Positions 16,101-24,355 of a stretch of DNA of 40,838 nt are shown here, piece by piece. Under the pieces are notes generated by a model. The model ran no database searches. It was not told where the DNA came from and worked only from the letters and a program-made list of their open reading frames with translations. The stretch is from Nonomuraea deserti (lineage in GTDB: Bacteria; Actinomycetota; Actinomycetes; Streptosporangiales; Streptosporangiaceae): positions 1 through 40,838 of the forward strand of contig NZ_SMKO01000079.1 of assembly GCF_004348685.1 (NCBI RefSeq), read 5' to 3'. The translations under genes and the position numbers were made by a program. The stretch's first letter is position 1; every line of letters begins with the position of its first letter.

Positions 16101-16508
16101 TCAGAGGCTTCTGCGCATGAGAACGCATGTCGTCTCGTGGCGGCGGATCGAGCCGTCGGGTCCTTCCTCGTCCCAGGCATCCGGCTTTCGGTCGTAGGCG
16201 ACGTAGCCCAGGTGTTCGTACAGAGCGCGAGCCCGGGGGTTGTCCTCCTCGACAGCGAGTTCCGCCCTGCGCAGGCCGCGGCTGCTGATCCGCTGTTCGG
16301 CGGCCTGGATCAGCAGCCTTCCCAGGCCACGGGACTGGAGCGCCGGAAGCACGGCGAGCTGCCACAAGGTTCCGGCCCTCTCACGGGCAATACGTTTCGT
16401 CTCCGACCGACGTGGTCCGAGGTGGTGGGCCCCGAGTTCTGTCGATGGTCGCCGTGACGGTCCCGAATCCGCGGCCCGTGGCGCCCGTGGGGGATGGCTG
16501 GACACCAA
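16101..16508 (-). pseudogene. GNAT acetyltransferase lacking its N-terminus
   Basis: The C-terminal half is clearly a GNAT domain: AGTLWQLAVLPALQSRGLG, RLLIQAAEQRISSRGLRRA (acetyl-CoA loop Q-x-x-G-x-G/A type), LAVEEDNPRARALYEHLGY, then VAYDRKPDAWDEEGPDGS and an ETTCVLMRRSL end. The residues before about position 45 in this frame (PRAPRAADSGPSRRPSTELG) do not resemble a GNAT N-terminus, and neighbouring frames contain partial candidates (GTVTATIDRTRG) ending in a stop. The first alpha/beta units are therefore missing or frameshifted around 16390-16480. Probably inactive. Confidence 0.6.
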
Positions 16509-16626
16509 GATGGCCTCCGAATCGGTGTCTGACCTGAGAAAACACCGCTTAGATCATCCCAGCCACATCCCCGGATCAAGGTCCTACGGGCGCTCTCGGC
16601 TGCCTGTCAAGGTCCACAAAGCAGAA

Positions 16627-16652
16627 GACCTGCGGCTGAGAAGCCGCAGGTC
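16627..16652. terminator. Perfect 11-bp hairpin with GAGA loop
   Basis: Arms GACCTGCGGCT (16627-16637) and AGCCGCAGGTC (16642-16652) around GAGA. Read on the minus strand it is followed by TTCTGCTTTGT, fitting a terminator for leftward transcription coming from the Kelch gene or the tRNA remnant just to the right. It is among the strongest hairpins in the window. Confidence 0.7.
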
Positions 16653-16681
16653 AGGGGTCGAGGTGTCTGGTGGAGATGCGC

Positions 16682-16720
16682 GCCCCCGGCAGGATCCGAA
16701 CCTGCGGCACCCGCTTCTGA
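16682..16720 (-). other. tRNA 3'-end remnant (possible attachment site)
   Basis: Read leftward, this contains a perfect 5-bp T-arm (GCAGG / CCTGC, 16689-16705) with loop TTCGGAT, then CGGGGGC as the 3' acceptor strand (16682-16688), and a GTGCC variable-loop-like segment before it. This is the ending seen in some actinomycete tRNA-Arg genes. No matching 5' acceptor strand, D-arm or anticodon stem can be built upstream, and the normally invariant A58 of the T-loop is G, so it cannot be a working tRNA. Since integrative elements often use tRNA 3' ends, an old att scar is plausible. Confidence 0.45.
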
Positions 16721-16771
16721 GCCACCGCCAGATCACGTCGCCCCAGCCGGTCCTCGTCTGCCGGACCCCGG

Positions 16772-17863
16772 TTACGAGGGCGCCTGACGCCCGACGGCCG
16801 TCGGGCGGTAGGCGTCGTTGACGTCCACGGGGGCCGCGCCGCCCGCGGTGCCGCCGCCGGGGATGTAGATCGTGCCGCCCACCGCGACGGCGGCGGTCCC
16901 GTGCCGGGGCACCGGCATCGGCGCCAGGCGCACCCAGCGGTCGCGCGCCGTGTCGTACGCCTCGGCCTCGGCGAAGACCGTGTTCGGGTTCGTCCCGTCG
17001 TGCCGTCCCTCGCCGCCGAACGTGTAGATCGTGCCGCCCACGGCCGCGGCGGCGATCCCGCCCCGGGCCGTCGGCATCGGCGCCCGCTCCGACCAGCGGC
17101 GCGAGCGCAGGTCGAGCGCGTACACGGTGTCGCGCACGTTGACCTGTCCCCGGTCGCGGCCGCCGAGCACGTAGAAGGTCGCGCCGACGATGGCGCCGCC
17201 GACGTGGTCGCGCGCCTGCGGCAGGCTCGGCAGGCTCTCCCACCGGCCGGTCACGACGTCGTACGACGATACGAGGTCCACCGTGTCCTGCAGGCCTCCG
17301 GGGCCGGGCGTCAGCGTGCGCATGCCGCCCGCGAGATAGATCTTCGTCCCGCGTACGCCCATCGCGGCGCTCCCTCGCTCCATGCCGGCGGGCATCGGCG
17401 GCAACGGCGTCCACCGGTCGGTACGCGGGTCGTACACGAAGCTGTCACGCAGGGCCTGCCACGACGCGCCGCCGGACAGCCCGCCGAGCACGTAGATCCG
17501 GCCACCGACCGTCGCCACGTTGGGGTGGTTCATCACGACGGGCAGCGGGGCCGCCTCCGACCAGGTGTCGCGCCGGGTGTCGTAGACCTCTGTCCGCCCG
17601 GTGGTGACGACGCCGCCGGCCGGGTCGGGGACGATGCCGCCGATGACGTAGACCCGGTGGGCGAGCGCGGTGACGCTGTGCTCTTGGCGGGGCCCGCCGC
17701 CGATCGCCGCCCGCGGCTGCCACCCCTTCCCGTAGGTCGGTTCGGCCGCCGCAGGCGTCGCGCCGGGTGTCGTGGGCGTCGGGTGGCTGGGGTGCGCGTG
17801 CGCAGGCAGGCTGGGGCCCGCCGCCAGGACCGCGCCGATGAGTAGGGCGATACCGCGTCTCAT
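16772..17863 (-). CDS. Secreted Kelch-repeat protein
   Basis: 363 aa from ATG 17863, chosen because AAGGAG lies 5 bases upstream; an in-frame ATG six codons earlier lacks a site. The signal peptide MRRGIALLIGAVLAAGPS, cleaved near AHAHPS, is followed by a Pro/Thr/Ala linker. Six or so Kelch repeats follow, each with a GG pair and a YDxxxxxW element: VYVIGGIVPDPAG, IYVLGGLSGG, IYLAGGMRTLTPG, FYVLGGRDRGQVN, IYTFGGEGRHDGTN, IYIPGGGTAGGAAP. A beta-propeller outside the cell is expected; bacterial members include carbohydrate-oxidase-like and binding proteins, but no catalytic residues can be named. It is divergent from an XRE regulator. Confidence 0.85.
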   Translation of the reverse strand: MRRGIALLIGAVLAAGPSLPAHAHPSHPTPTTPGATPAAAEPTYGKGWQPRAAIGGGPRQEHSVTALAHRVYVIGGIVPDPAGGVVTTGRTEVYDTRRDTWSEAAPLPVVMNHPNVATVGGRIYVLGGLSGGASWQALRDSFVYDPRTDRWTPLPPMPAGMERGSAAMGVRGTKIYLAGGMRTLTPGPGGLQDTVDLVSSYDVVTGRWESLPSLPQARDHVGGAIVGATFYVLGGRDRGQVNVRDTVYALDLRSRRWSERAPMPTARGGIAAAAVGGTIYTFGGEGRHDGTNPNTVFAEAEAYDTARDRWVRLAPMPVPRHGTAAVAVGGTIYIPGGGTAGGAAPVDVNDAYRPTAVGRQAPS

Positions 17864-17956
17864 GATTCTCCTTGCCTTCATTGGTACGGGTCCCGTCCAG
17901 CGGGGGTACCGTCCACGCTTGCCTCATGCCCGCCCGCCGGCCAGGGCTGAGTTCAC

Positions 17957-17977
17957 CCAGGGGTTGTCATCCCCTGG
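17957..17977. promoter_or_regulatory. Palindromic operator between the Kelch and XRE genes
   Basis: The perfect inverted repeat CCAGGGG (17957-17963), spacer TTGTCAT, CCCCTGG (17971-17977) lies in the 147-bp divergent gap, 33 bases before the XRE start. The TTGTCA inside it could be the -35 of the XRE promoter. It is the natural binding site for the adjacent regulator. Confidence 0.6.
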
Positions 17978-18010
17978 CTACGACGGGCCGGCCGGGGTCA
18001 CGATGGAGAG

Positions 18011-18928
18011 GTGAACCTCCGCGAACTCGCCGCGTTCCTGAAGACTCGCCGCGCCCTCGTCCGGCCGGCCGACGTCGGCCTGCCCGCCGGCCCACGGCGC
18101 CGGGTACCCGGGCTGCGCCGGGAGGAGGTCGCGCAGCTCGCGGGCTTGTCGGCGGACTACTACACCGAGCTGGAGCGCGGGCGCGGCGCCCAGCCGTCGG
18201 CCCAGACGCTGGCCGCGCTCGCCCGCGCGCTGCGGCTGGAGGGCGACCAGCGCGATCACCTGTTCCATCTCGCGGGCCGGCGCGTCCCGGCGGCGCACGG
18301 CCCGACCGCGCACGTCCAGCCTGCCATGCTGGCCATGCTGGACCGGCTGGCCACGACGCCCGCGATGATCATCACTGACCTGCACGAGACCCTGGTGCAG
18401 AACGACCTGGCCGCCGCGCTGATCGGCCGGCACCCGATGAGGCGCGGCCCGGAGGCCAGCTACGTCTACCGCTGGTTCACCGACCCCGCCGCCCGCGCGC
18501 TCTACCCGCCGGACGAGCACTCGCACCATTCCCGGGTCTTCGTGTCCGACCTGCGGGCGGTCGCTGCCCGGCGCGGCCGCGACGCCCACGTGGTGCGGAT
18601 GGTGGCCGCGCTGCGGCGGCGCAGCGCCGAGTTCGCCGCCCTGTGGGACGCCCATGACGTGGCGCTGCGCCGGGCGGACCACAAGCGCCTGGTCCACCCG
18701 GCTCTGGGGATCATCGAGGTGGACTGCCACAGCCTGTTCAGCGAGGACGGCCGCCAGCGCCTGTTGTGGTTCACCGCGCCGCCCGGCAGCCAGGGTGCGG
18801 CCCAGCTGGAGTTGCTGTCCGTCATAGGCACCCAGGACATGAGCCTCGACGCCTCGCACGTGAGCCTCGACGCGACGGAAGCGAGCCTCAGCGGTCCGGA
18901 TGTGGGCGCGGACGCGCCGACCGGATAA
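18011..18928 (+). CDS. XRE-family regulator with MmyB-type ligand domain
   Basis: 305 aa from GTG 18011, preceded by GGAGAG. The N-terminal XRE HTH is LRREEVAQLAGLSADYYTEL followed by ERGRGAQPSAQTLAALARAL, the typical RR-x-EVA-x-LAG-S-x-x-YY form of the actinomycete MmyB-like regulators. The rest is the MmyB-like PAS-type domain: DLHETLVQNDLAAALIG, SYVYRWFTDPAARALYP, RRRSAEFAALWDAHDVA, KRLVHPALGIIEVDCHSL and the closing LLWFTAPPGSQ. Such proteins bind fatty acid-like ligands and usually control the divergently transcribed neighbour, here the secreted Kelch protein. The last 40 residues (LDASHVSLDATEASLSGPD) are a repetitive extension beyond the family end. Confidence 0.87.
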   Translation: MNLRELAAFLKTRRALVRPADVGLPAGPRRRVPGLRREEVAQLAGLSADYYTELERGRGAQPSAQTLAALARALRLEGDQRDHLFHLAGRRVPAAHGPTAHVQPAMLAMLDRLATTPAMIITDLHETLVQNDLAAALIGRHPMRRGPEASYVYRWFTDPAARALYPPDEHSHHSRVFVSDLRAVAARRGRDAHVVRMVAALRRRSAEFAALWDAHDVALRRADHKRLVHPALGIIEVDCHSLFSEDGRQRLLWFTAPPGSQGAAQLELLSVIGTQDMSLDASHVSLDATEASLSGPDVGADAPTG

Positions 18929-19646
18929 TCGGCGGCCGCGTCGCCGGCGGACAAATATCCACTACGCCGAGGCCTTGGCCGAGGTGCGGCGCAGGAATCC
19001 AGTTTCCGAGCCCGAAGCTCGGAGTTCCCACGGGACGATCTTGTCGAGTGGGTTGGTCAATCCCGCTCGCTGCTGTTGACCACGTCACGGGAATGCTGCC
19101 CGGGACTGTACGAGGGCGTCGTCTGGGCACGGCACCACCCGAAAGTCGTCCTTCCTTACTCCTTCGATGACCAGGGCAGACCGTCCTGAAAACACCCCTT
19201 TTTTGAGATCGTCGATCTTCGGCACGGCTGAAAATGGCAGATGGAACTCGGCGCTTTCGCCAATTACAGGACCGAGTTGGACATACCTAACCGCTTTGCC
19301 CACAGTGTTTCCCGCTTGGGAAAGTATCCGGTCGGCTGCATAGTGGAGCCCGTCCTGATGTGGTATGACTCGATCGTCGTGGCGCTGCGGTGGGTCACGA
19401 AGCATGATCGGTGGCCTGAGGGCGGTAGGAATGACCGCTGAGTGGAAAGGTCAGAGCCATGCAATCCTCCGGCAACGGCGAATACGCTGTTCCTCATTCG
19501 GTTGGCCGCGACAGGCGGTCCGGGGGCGTGCAAGGGCTTTTCCCAGCGGCATTCCTGCAGCAATCGTGGATTTGGGTCAGGCAGAACAGACGCGGCCCCG
19601 AATCTGCCGATCAGTTACTTCGTCCTGCCAGGAGCGGAGGGGTTCG
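18929..19646. other. Long intergenic stretch of reduced GC, one doubtful ORF
   Basis: 718 bp separate the XRE gene from the large DUF6603 operon. Apart from the doubtful minus-strand ORF at 19085-19405 I see no gene. A plus-strand ATG at 19459 has a GGAAAGG site, but the translation soon becomes low-complexity Arg/Ser sequence. GC content is visibly lower than in the flanking genes, which suits a promoter and acquisition boundary. The operon's own ribosome site (GGAGCGGAGGGG) ends just before 19647. Confidence 0.5.
19085..19405 (-). CDS. Doubtful hypothetical protein, possibly a remnant
   Basis: A 106-residue frame in lower-GC DNA reading GLHYAADRILSQAGNTVG, KAVRYVQLGPVIGESAEFHL, PFSAVPKIDDLKKGVFSGRS, ALVIEGVRKDDFRVVPCPDD, ending ALVQSRAAFP. 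The central 75 residues have good protein character; the first 15 do not, so the real start may be missing. No family recognised. It may be a fragment of a gene displaced by insertion of the adjacent large operon. Confidence 0.35.
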   Translation of the reverse strand: MLRDPPQRHDDRVIPHQDGLHYAADRILSQAGNTVGKAVRYVQLGPVIGESAEFHLPFSAVPKIDDLKKGVFSGRSALVIEGVRKDDFRVVPCPDDALVQSRAAFP

Positions 19647-21845
19647 ATGGCTGGTTCTGTGCGTCGATACGCTGACAACGTCATCACCGGCACGGGCCTT
19701 GAGGGCGACCCGCAGGCCGTCGAGCTAAGAGCTGCAGCCGACGCGCTCGACGCGGCTCTGTCCGCGCCCGCCGTGCTGGACGGGGCGGTGGCCAGATGGC
19801 GCGCCGCCATAGGGGCAACGCGAGACCGGCTCATGGCTTACCTGCTTACCGGGGTTCCGGCACCGCTGCCGGCGTCGCGCGATTGGGCGGCGCCCGACGG
19901 CGTCCACTTCGCCGCGGGGCTCGGCCCTTTTGCTCTCCACCTCACCTGCCCTCACCTGACACTTCCTGATCCACGGGATCCGGCCGCCGCCGCCATCGTG
20001 GTTGGGCCGTTGCCGCCAAAGAGCATCGGCGTCCGTCTCGACCTCGGTGGAGGCGGCGGTAGCGGCGTCCTCGAGATGTTCCCGGATGGAGCCCGCGGGG
20101 TGCTGGGCCTGGACCTCGGGATCGTGGAGGCGGCCGCGCTCATGAGCCTGCGCCGTGCCGGTGCCGGCCCGTCAGTCGCAGCCGTCCTGTCGGCCGGATT
20201 CACACCGGGCCTCCAGCTCGGTTTCGGGTTCCAGCTGTCCCGCGTCGGCGGCGTCGTCGGCGCCGATCGCAGTGTGGACCCCCAGAAGTTGGCCGGTCGC
20301 CTCCGCGACGGCAGCGCGGGGCAGGTTCTCTTCCCGCTCGACCTCGGTGACAGTGCCCGCAGAGCGCTCGTTGCACTGGAGGAGATCCTCCCGGCTCGAA
20401 GCGGCGCGTCCGTCGTTGGTCCGACTCTGCGGTTGTCCTGGTTGGAGATCGCCGGCCAGGGGTTCTGCTCACTCGACGTAGCCGTGCTGATGGAACTGCC
20501 CGGCCCGCAGCGCGTGGTGGTGGTCGGGATCGCCCGGGCCGGCATCAAGCCTGTGCTGCGGCTGCGGGTGGATGTGGCAGGGGCGATCGACCTGGCCCAG
20601 AGCACTGTGGCCGTTGATGCGAGTTTGATCGACAGCGGACTGCTGGGTGTCTTCAGTGTTTACGGCGACGTCGCTTTCCGGCAATGCTGGGGGCCACGTG
20701 CGCACACTGTGCTGACCGCCGGCGGCTTCTATCCCGGCTACCGGCCCGAACCCGCCACGATCCCTGCGCTCAACCGTCTCGGCTATCACCTCGACGTCCC
20801 CGTCCCCGGCATTTCGCTGCGGGCCGAGGGATATCTCGCGATCACCTCCAACAGCGTCCAGCTCGGCGGCCGTCTCGAGGTGGGCATCAGGGCGGCGGGC
20901 TGCGGTGCGCACGGGTTCTTGTCGGTCGATTCCATCGTTCAATTCACTCCGTTTCACGTACACGCCGAAGTCAGCGCAGGTTTCGAGGTCAAGGTCTTCG
21001 GCGTGACCTTCTGCGGTGTACGCCTGGACGGCACTCTCGATGGGCCGGGGCCGCTGACCCTGCGTGGTCGACTGACCGTCGAGACCTTCCTGGAGGACTT
21101 CGACTTCGATGCGACGTTCACCTTCGGCAGCAGCTCGGGCGGCCCCGTGCAGGCCGGGCCGCAACGTGCCGCGGAGGTCCTGAAGGAGGAGGTGCGCCCG
21201 CAGGCGTTGCGGGCGGTCGGCGGGCACGACCCTGACGTGGTCCCGGCACAGCTGCCGGTGCCTGCCGGGTTGGCGCTGATCAGCCCGCGTGGAGGGGTGT
21301 GCTGGGAGCAGCACAGGGTGCCGCTGACTGTTCCGATCGATCGCCTTGACGGTGCGCCTCTTGGCGGCGTTCAGACCGTCACCGTCACGGCCCCGCATTT
21401 GACCGCCATCACACAGGATCTGTTCGCGCCCGGCTCGTTCATCATGCTGACCCAGGCGGAGGCACTGAACCGGCCGGCATTCGAGTCGCTGCCCGCCGGG
21501 ATCGTCTGCTCCGGCGGCGAGGATCTCACCGGCCCCGTCACAGCACAGCCGGGCGGACACACCGTGCTCCGCAAGGTACGCGGGGAGGGGCTGCTGCCGC
21601 TCGCCACCATCGACATCCTGACGTTGCCGGGGATCGTGCAGAGCATGCTCACCGGTCGTGACGATTCCCCGGCAGCCACGAACGTGGACCCGCTCGTGAG
21701 TCTTGTGGACGAACCGTGGGTGGCCACCCATGACGGAGCCGTCCACGGCAGCGCGACCGCCGCCCACCAGATGTCGAGAATCAGCGGCGGTTTCGCCGTC
21801 GCGGAAGCCGATCTGGCCGTTCCCGTCGCGCTGGAGGACCTGTGA
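19647..21845 (+). CDS. DUF6603 domain protein, first gene of a four-gene coupled operon
   Basis: 732 aa from ATG 19647, with GGAGGGG just upstream. A helical N-terminus (1-80) leads to a glycine-rich beta region. About residues 180-500 match what I know as DUF6603: AGFTPGLQLGFGFQLSRVGG, VVGADRSVDPQKLAGRLRDG, LFPLDLGD, then the conserved TAGGFYPGYRPEP (357-369) and repeated short strand patterns such as GYLAITSNSVQLGGRLEVG and FEVKVFGVTFCGVRLDGTL. The repeated amphipathic strands suggest a long beta-sheet or groove-like protein. The remaining 230 residues end in AVAEADLAVPVALEDL. No signal peptide or membrane helix is visible. The stop overlaps the next start (TGATG), so translation is probably coupled. 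Function unknown. Confidence 0.8.
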   Translation: MAGSVRRYADNVITGTGLEGDPQAVELRAAADALDAALSAPAVLDGAVARWRAAIGATRDRLMAYLLTGVPAPLPASRDWAAPDGVHFAAGLGPFALHLTCPHLTLPDPRDPAAAAIVVGPLPPKSIGVRLDLGGGGGSGVLEMFPDGARGVLGLDLGIVEAAALMSLRRAGAGPSVAAVLSAGFTPGLQLGFGFQLSRVGGVVGADRSVDPQKLAGRLRDGSAGQVLFPLDLGDSARRALVALEEILPARSGASVVGPTLRLSWLEIAGQGFCSLDVAVLMELPGPQRVVVVGIARAGIKPVLRLRVDVAGAIDLAQSTVAVDASLIDSGLLGVFSVYGDVAFRQCWGPRAHTVLTAGGFYPGYRPEPATIPALNRLGYHLDVPVPGISLRAEGYLAITSNSVQLGGRLEVGIRAAGCGAHGFLSVDSIVQFTPFHVHAEVSAGFEVKVFGVTFCGVRLDGTLDGPGPLTLRGRLTVETFLEDFDFDATFTFGSSSGGPVQAGPQRAAEVLKEEVRPQALRAVGGHDPDVVPAQLPVPAGLALISPRGGVCWEQHRVPLTVPIDRLDGAPLGGVQTVTVTAPHLTAITQDLFAPGSFIMLTQAEALNRPAFESLPAGIVCSGGEDLTGPVTAQPGGHTVLRKVRGEGLLPLATIDILTLPGIVQSMLTGRDDSPAATNVDPLVSLVDEPWVATHDGAVHGSATAAHQMSRISGGFAVAEADLAVPVALEDL

Positions 21846-24355
21846 TGCCTGACTTCCTGTCCTGGCAGCGTCCGGCGATGTTCGCGCTGGCCGCCGAACC
21901 CGGCCCGGCCTCGGCGCCGCGTTTGACCGCGACCCTCCCCCTGACCTTCCACGATGAGCTGGGCGACGTCCGGGCCGCGGCCGGCTTTCTCCTGGCAGGC
22001 CCGGGTGACGTCGCCCTCCTGTCTGCGGGACAGATCATCGGGCGACGCCCGCATCCCGGCTGCGCCGACGCGGATTCCACGATGATGCCGCACATCGAAC
22101 TCGCCGCCGCCGATATGCCGTGGCGCTACTCCCGCGTCGCGCACGCCCCCGGGATCGCGACGGTGCGGCCATGGCTGGTGCTGGTGGTGGGCAGTTCCCA
22201 AGAGGTGCACCGGCTGCCGGACGGGCGGGTGCGGCTGACTGGCGCTGAGCTGTTCGGACAGCATCCACTGAAGAGGTCGTATCGGTGGGCGCACGTTCAC
22301 CGGACACCTGGCCGGACATTCTCCAGGGTCCTCAGCCCGCGGATGCTGGAGCCCGGGCGCGAGTACACCGCCGCGCTCGTCCCCGCCTGGCGGATACTGC
22401 CCGATCAGACGCTGGCCGACTCCTGGGACACCGGCACGGCCTCGGTGACGCTGCCCAGCTTCGACAGTTGGAGCTTTCGCACCACCGCGGACGCGGGTGA
22501 CTTCGCCACGGTGGCCGGCCGGCTCGAACCACTCAGCCAGGACGAGAGCGCTCTGCTGGAGCAGAACCAGTTCGGCCGTGCCCAGGTGACGGTCGGCCCT
22601 CTGGCCACGCCGCCGCCGGGAACGACGCTGCCGGAGACGAGATTGTCGGCAGGTGCGGCGCTCGTTGCGGTCACGGCTCCGGAGATCGACCCGCTGCCCC
22701 CAGACGTGGCTGCCGCCGTTGAGGAGCGCACTCTGCATCAGGTCAGGAACGGGCGTTGGGTCCTGACGCTGCCCCGCTATGACGTGCCCTGGCACCCTGG
22801 CCCGGTTGACGCGGAACCGTGGACCTGGCCGCCACCGGGCGACGACGTCGTTTCCGACGGCTGGCGGCGACAGTTGCGTGTCGACCCTCGCCATCGGGGC
22901 GCGGCCGGTCTCGGGGCCTGGATCGCGATCGCCTGGCAGGACCGTATCACTGACGCTGCCGTGCGACAGGCTGGGGCGGTGGCCGCCGCAGCCCAGCGGA
23001 TCCGGCATCTCGTCTTCGGTCTGCGGGCCGCGGGCAGCCTGTGGCGTCGGCGGCTACCTGACGCCCCCCTCGCCAAGCTCGCCGTCCTTTCCCCCTTGCT
23101 CGCCAGGATGCCGGTGGCCGGCGGCGGCAGTGCGCTGGAGGCCATCACCGGCCGGACTCCCGCGTTGGTGCCCGCCTTGTTCTCCAGCGCCGCCAAGCGG
23201 ATGCTGCGCAGGCGCGGACCGCTGCACCGTGCTGCCCAGCCCGGAGCAACCGCCCTTGCCGAGCTGATCGAAGCGGCCAACGGCTGTCCCGAGGGACAGC
23301 GCCTGCCGGAGGCCGAGCAGCAGATCGCCGATGCGGTCGCCGCTCCTGACCAGGAGCTCATCAGCCGGTTGAGATCCCGGGCCGCCCACATACTCACCGA
23401 GTTCTATGACAACGCGGACATGGCCGGCGCGCTGGCTGAGTCGCTCCCGGCCGAGGAGCTGCTCGACCTGGCCAGACAGCCGCGGCCAGAGGAGAACTGC
23501 CGACCGCTGTCCGATCTCGACGCGGTGGCCGACTCGATCGCCGCGGGCGTCGATCCGACCACCCCCCAGCCGGCCGCCGTACGACGGGTGCTCGGCACGC
23601 TGCGCGGGCTGCGCGAGCCCCTGCTCGCCGAACCCGACATCGCACCGGAACTCGATATCCCGCTGTGGCGATTCCTGGCCGACAACGCCCCCGACTGGCT
23701 GCTGCCCGGCTCGGACGGCATCCCACCGGACCGGGTGCTGGCCGTGCAGAGCAACCCCGCCTTCGTCGAGGCGGTACTGCTCGGTGCGAACGCGCAGACC
23801 CTCGGCGAGCTGCGGTGGCGGAACGTCCCGATCACGTCCAGGTGGACGCCGTTACGCCGGTTCTGGCAGCGCATCGACGTCGCTCAGGGCTCCGCGGCCA
23901 CCGACATCGGCCCGGTCGTAGCGCTCGGCTCCGGTCAACCGCTCTGGCCGTACGGCAGCGAGTTGGGTGACCCTACGCATCAGGCCGATCCAGGCCGCGG
24001 TGCGGAACTCGTCATCGTGCTGCACACCGAGCTGTTCCGGCGCTACCCGGCCACCGCCGCCTATCTGGCCCCGAACGCCGGGGGCAGGACCGACTGGAGC
24101 CAGGTGCCCGACGTCGACAGCGGCGGGACGCACCGCGAATACCCCACCTTCAGCGGACGGCTCACACCCGACCTCGTCTTCTTCGGCTATGACGTCCCTC
24201 CCGCAGCCGGCGAGGACCACTGGCTGGTGCTGGAGGAACCGCCGCCCGGATACCGGTTCCGGCGCCCCGACGACGACGACTCACCAGACGGCGCCACGTA
24301 CGCCCAGTCGACCTTCGCCTCGCCGACCCGCGTCTTCCTGGGGAATCTGCTATGA
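21845..24355 (+). CDS. Large uncharacterised protein, DUF6603-operon gene 2
   Basis: 836 aa from ATG 21845 (overlapping the previous stop by one base); a GTG at 21842 is also possible. Two segments look conserved from my memory of unnamed proteins that accompany DUF6603 genes in other bacteria. The first is near the N-terminus: MPHIELAAADMPWRYSRVAH then VRPWLVLVVG (81-116). The second is in the last third: NPAFVEAVLLGANAQTLGE, LRWRNVPITSRWTPLRRFW, and a later ELFRRYPATAAYLAPNAGG. Between them is a helical, Ala/Leu/Arg-rich section. There is no signal peptide, membrane helix or recognisable catalytic motif. ATGA overlap with the next gene indicates coupling. I cannot give a family name or function. 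Confidence 0.75.
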   Translation: MPDFLSWQRPAMFALAAEPGPASAPRLTATLPLTFHDELGDVRAAAGFLLAGPGDVALLSAGQIIGRRPHPGCADADSTMMPHIELAAADMPWRYSRVAHAPGIATVRPWLVLVVGSSQEVHRLPDGRVRLTGAELFGQHPLKRSYRWAHVHRTPGRTFSRVLSPRMLEPGREYTAALVPAWRILPDQTLADSWDTGTASVTLPSFDSWSFRTTADAGDFATVAGRLEPLSQDESALLEQNQFGRAQVTVGPLATPPPGTTLPETRLSAGAALVAVTAPEIDPLPPDVAAAVEERTLHQVRNGRWVLTLPRYDVPWHPGPVDAEPWTWPPPGDDVVSDGWRRQLRVDPRHRGAAGLGAWIAIAWQDRITDAAVRQAGAVAAAAQRIRHLVFGLRAAGSLWRRRLPDAPLAKLAVLSPLLARMPVAGGGSALEAITGRTPALVPALFSSAAKRMLRRRGPLHRAAQPGATALAELIEAANGCPEGQRLPEAEQQIADAVAAPDQELISRLRSRAAHILTEFYDNADMAGALAESLPAEELLDLARQPRPEENCRPLSDLDAVADSIAAGVDPTTPQPAAVRRVLGTLRGLREPLLAEPDIAPELDIPLWRFLADNAPDWLLPGSDGIPPDRVLAVQSNPAFVEAVLLGANAQTLGELRWRNVPITSRWTPLRRFWQRIDVAQGSAATDIGPVVALGSGQPLWPYGSELGDPTHQADPGRGAELVIVLHTELFRRYPATAAYLAPNAGGRTDWSQVPDVDSGGTHREYPTFSGRLTPDLVFFGYDVPPAAGEDHWLVLEEPPPGYRFRRPDDDDSPDGATYAQSTFASPTRVFLGNLL

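Noticed and set aside
16681..16790. A complete tRNA, including a long selenocysteine-type tRNA, on the minus strand
   Set aside because: No 5' acceptor, D-arm or anticodon stem pairs with the 3' half, and the T-loop lacks the invariant A58.
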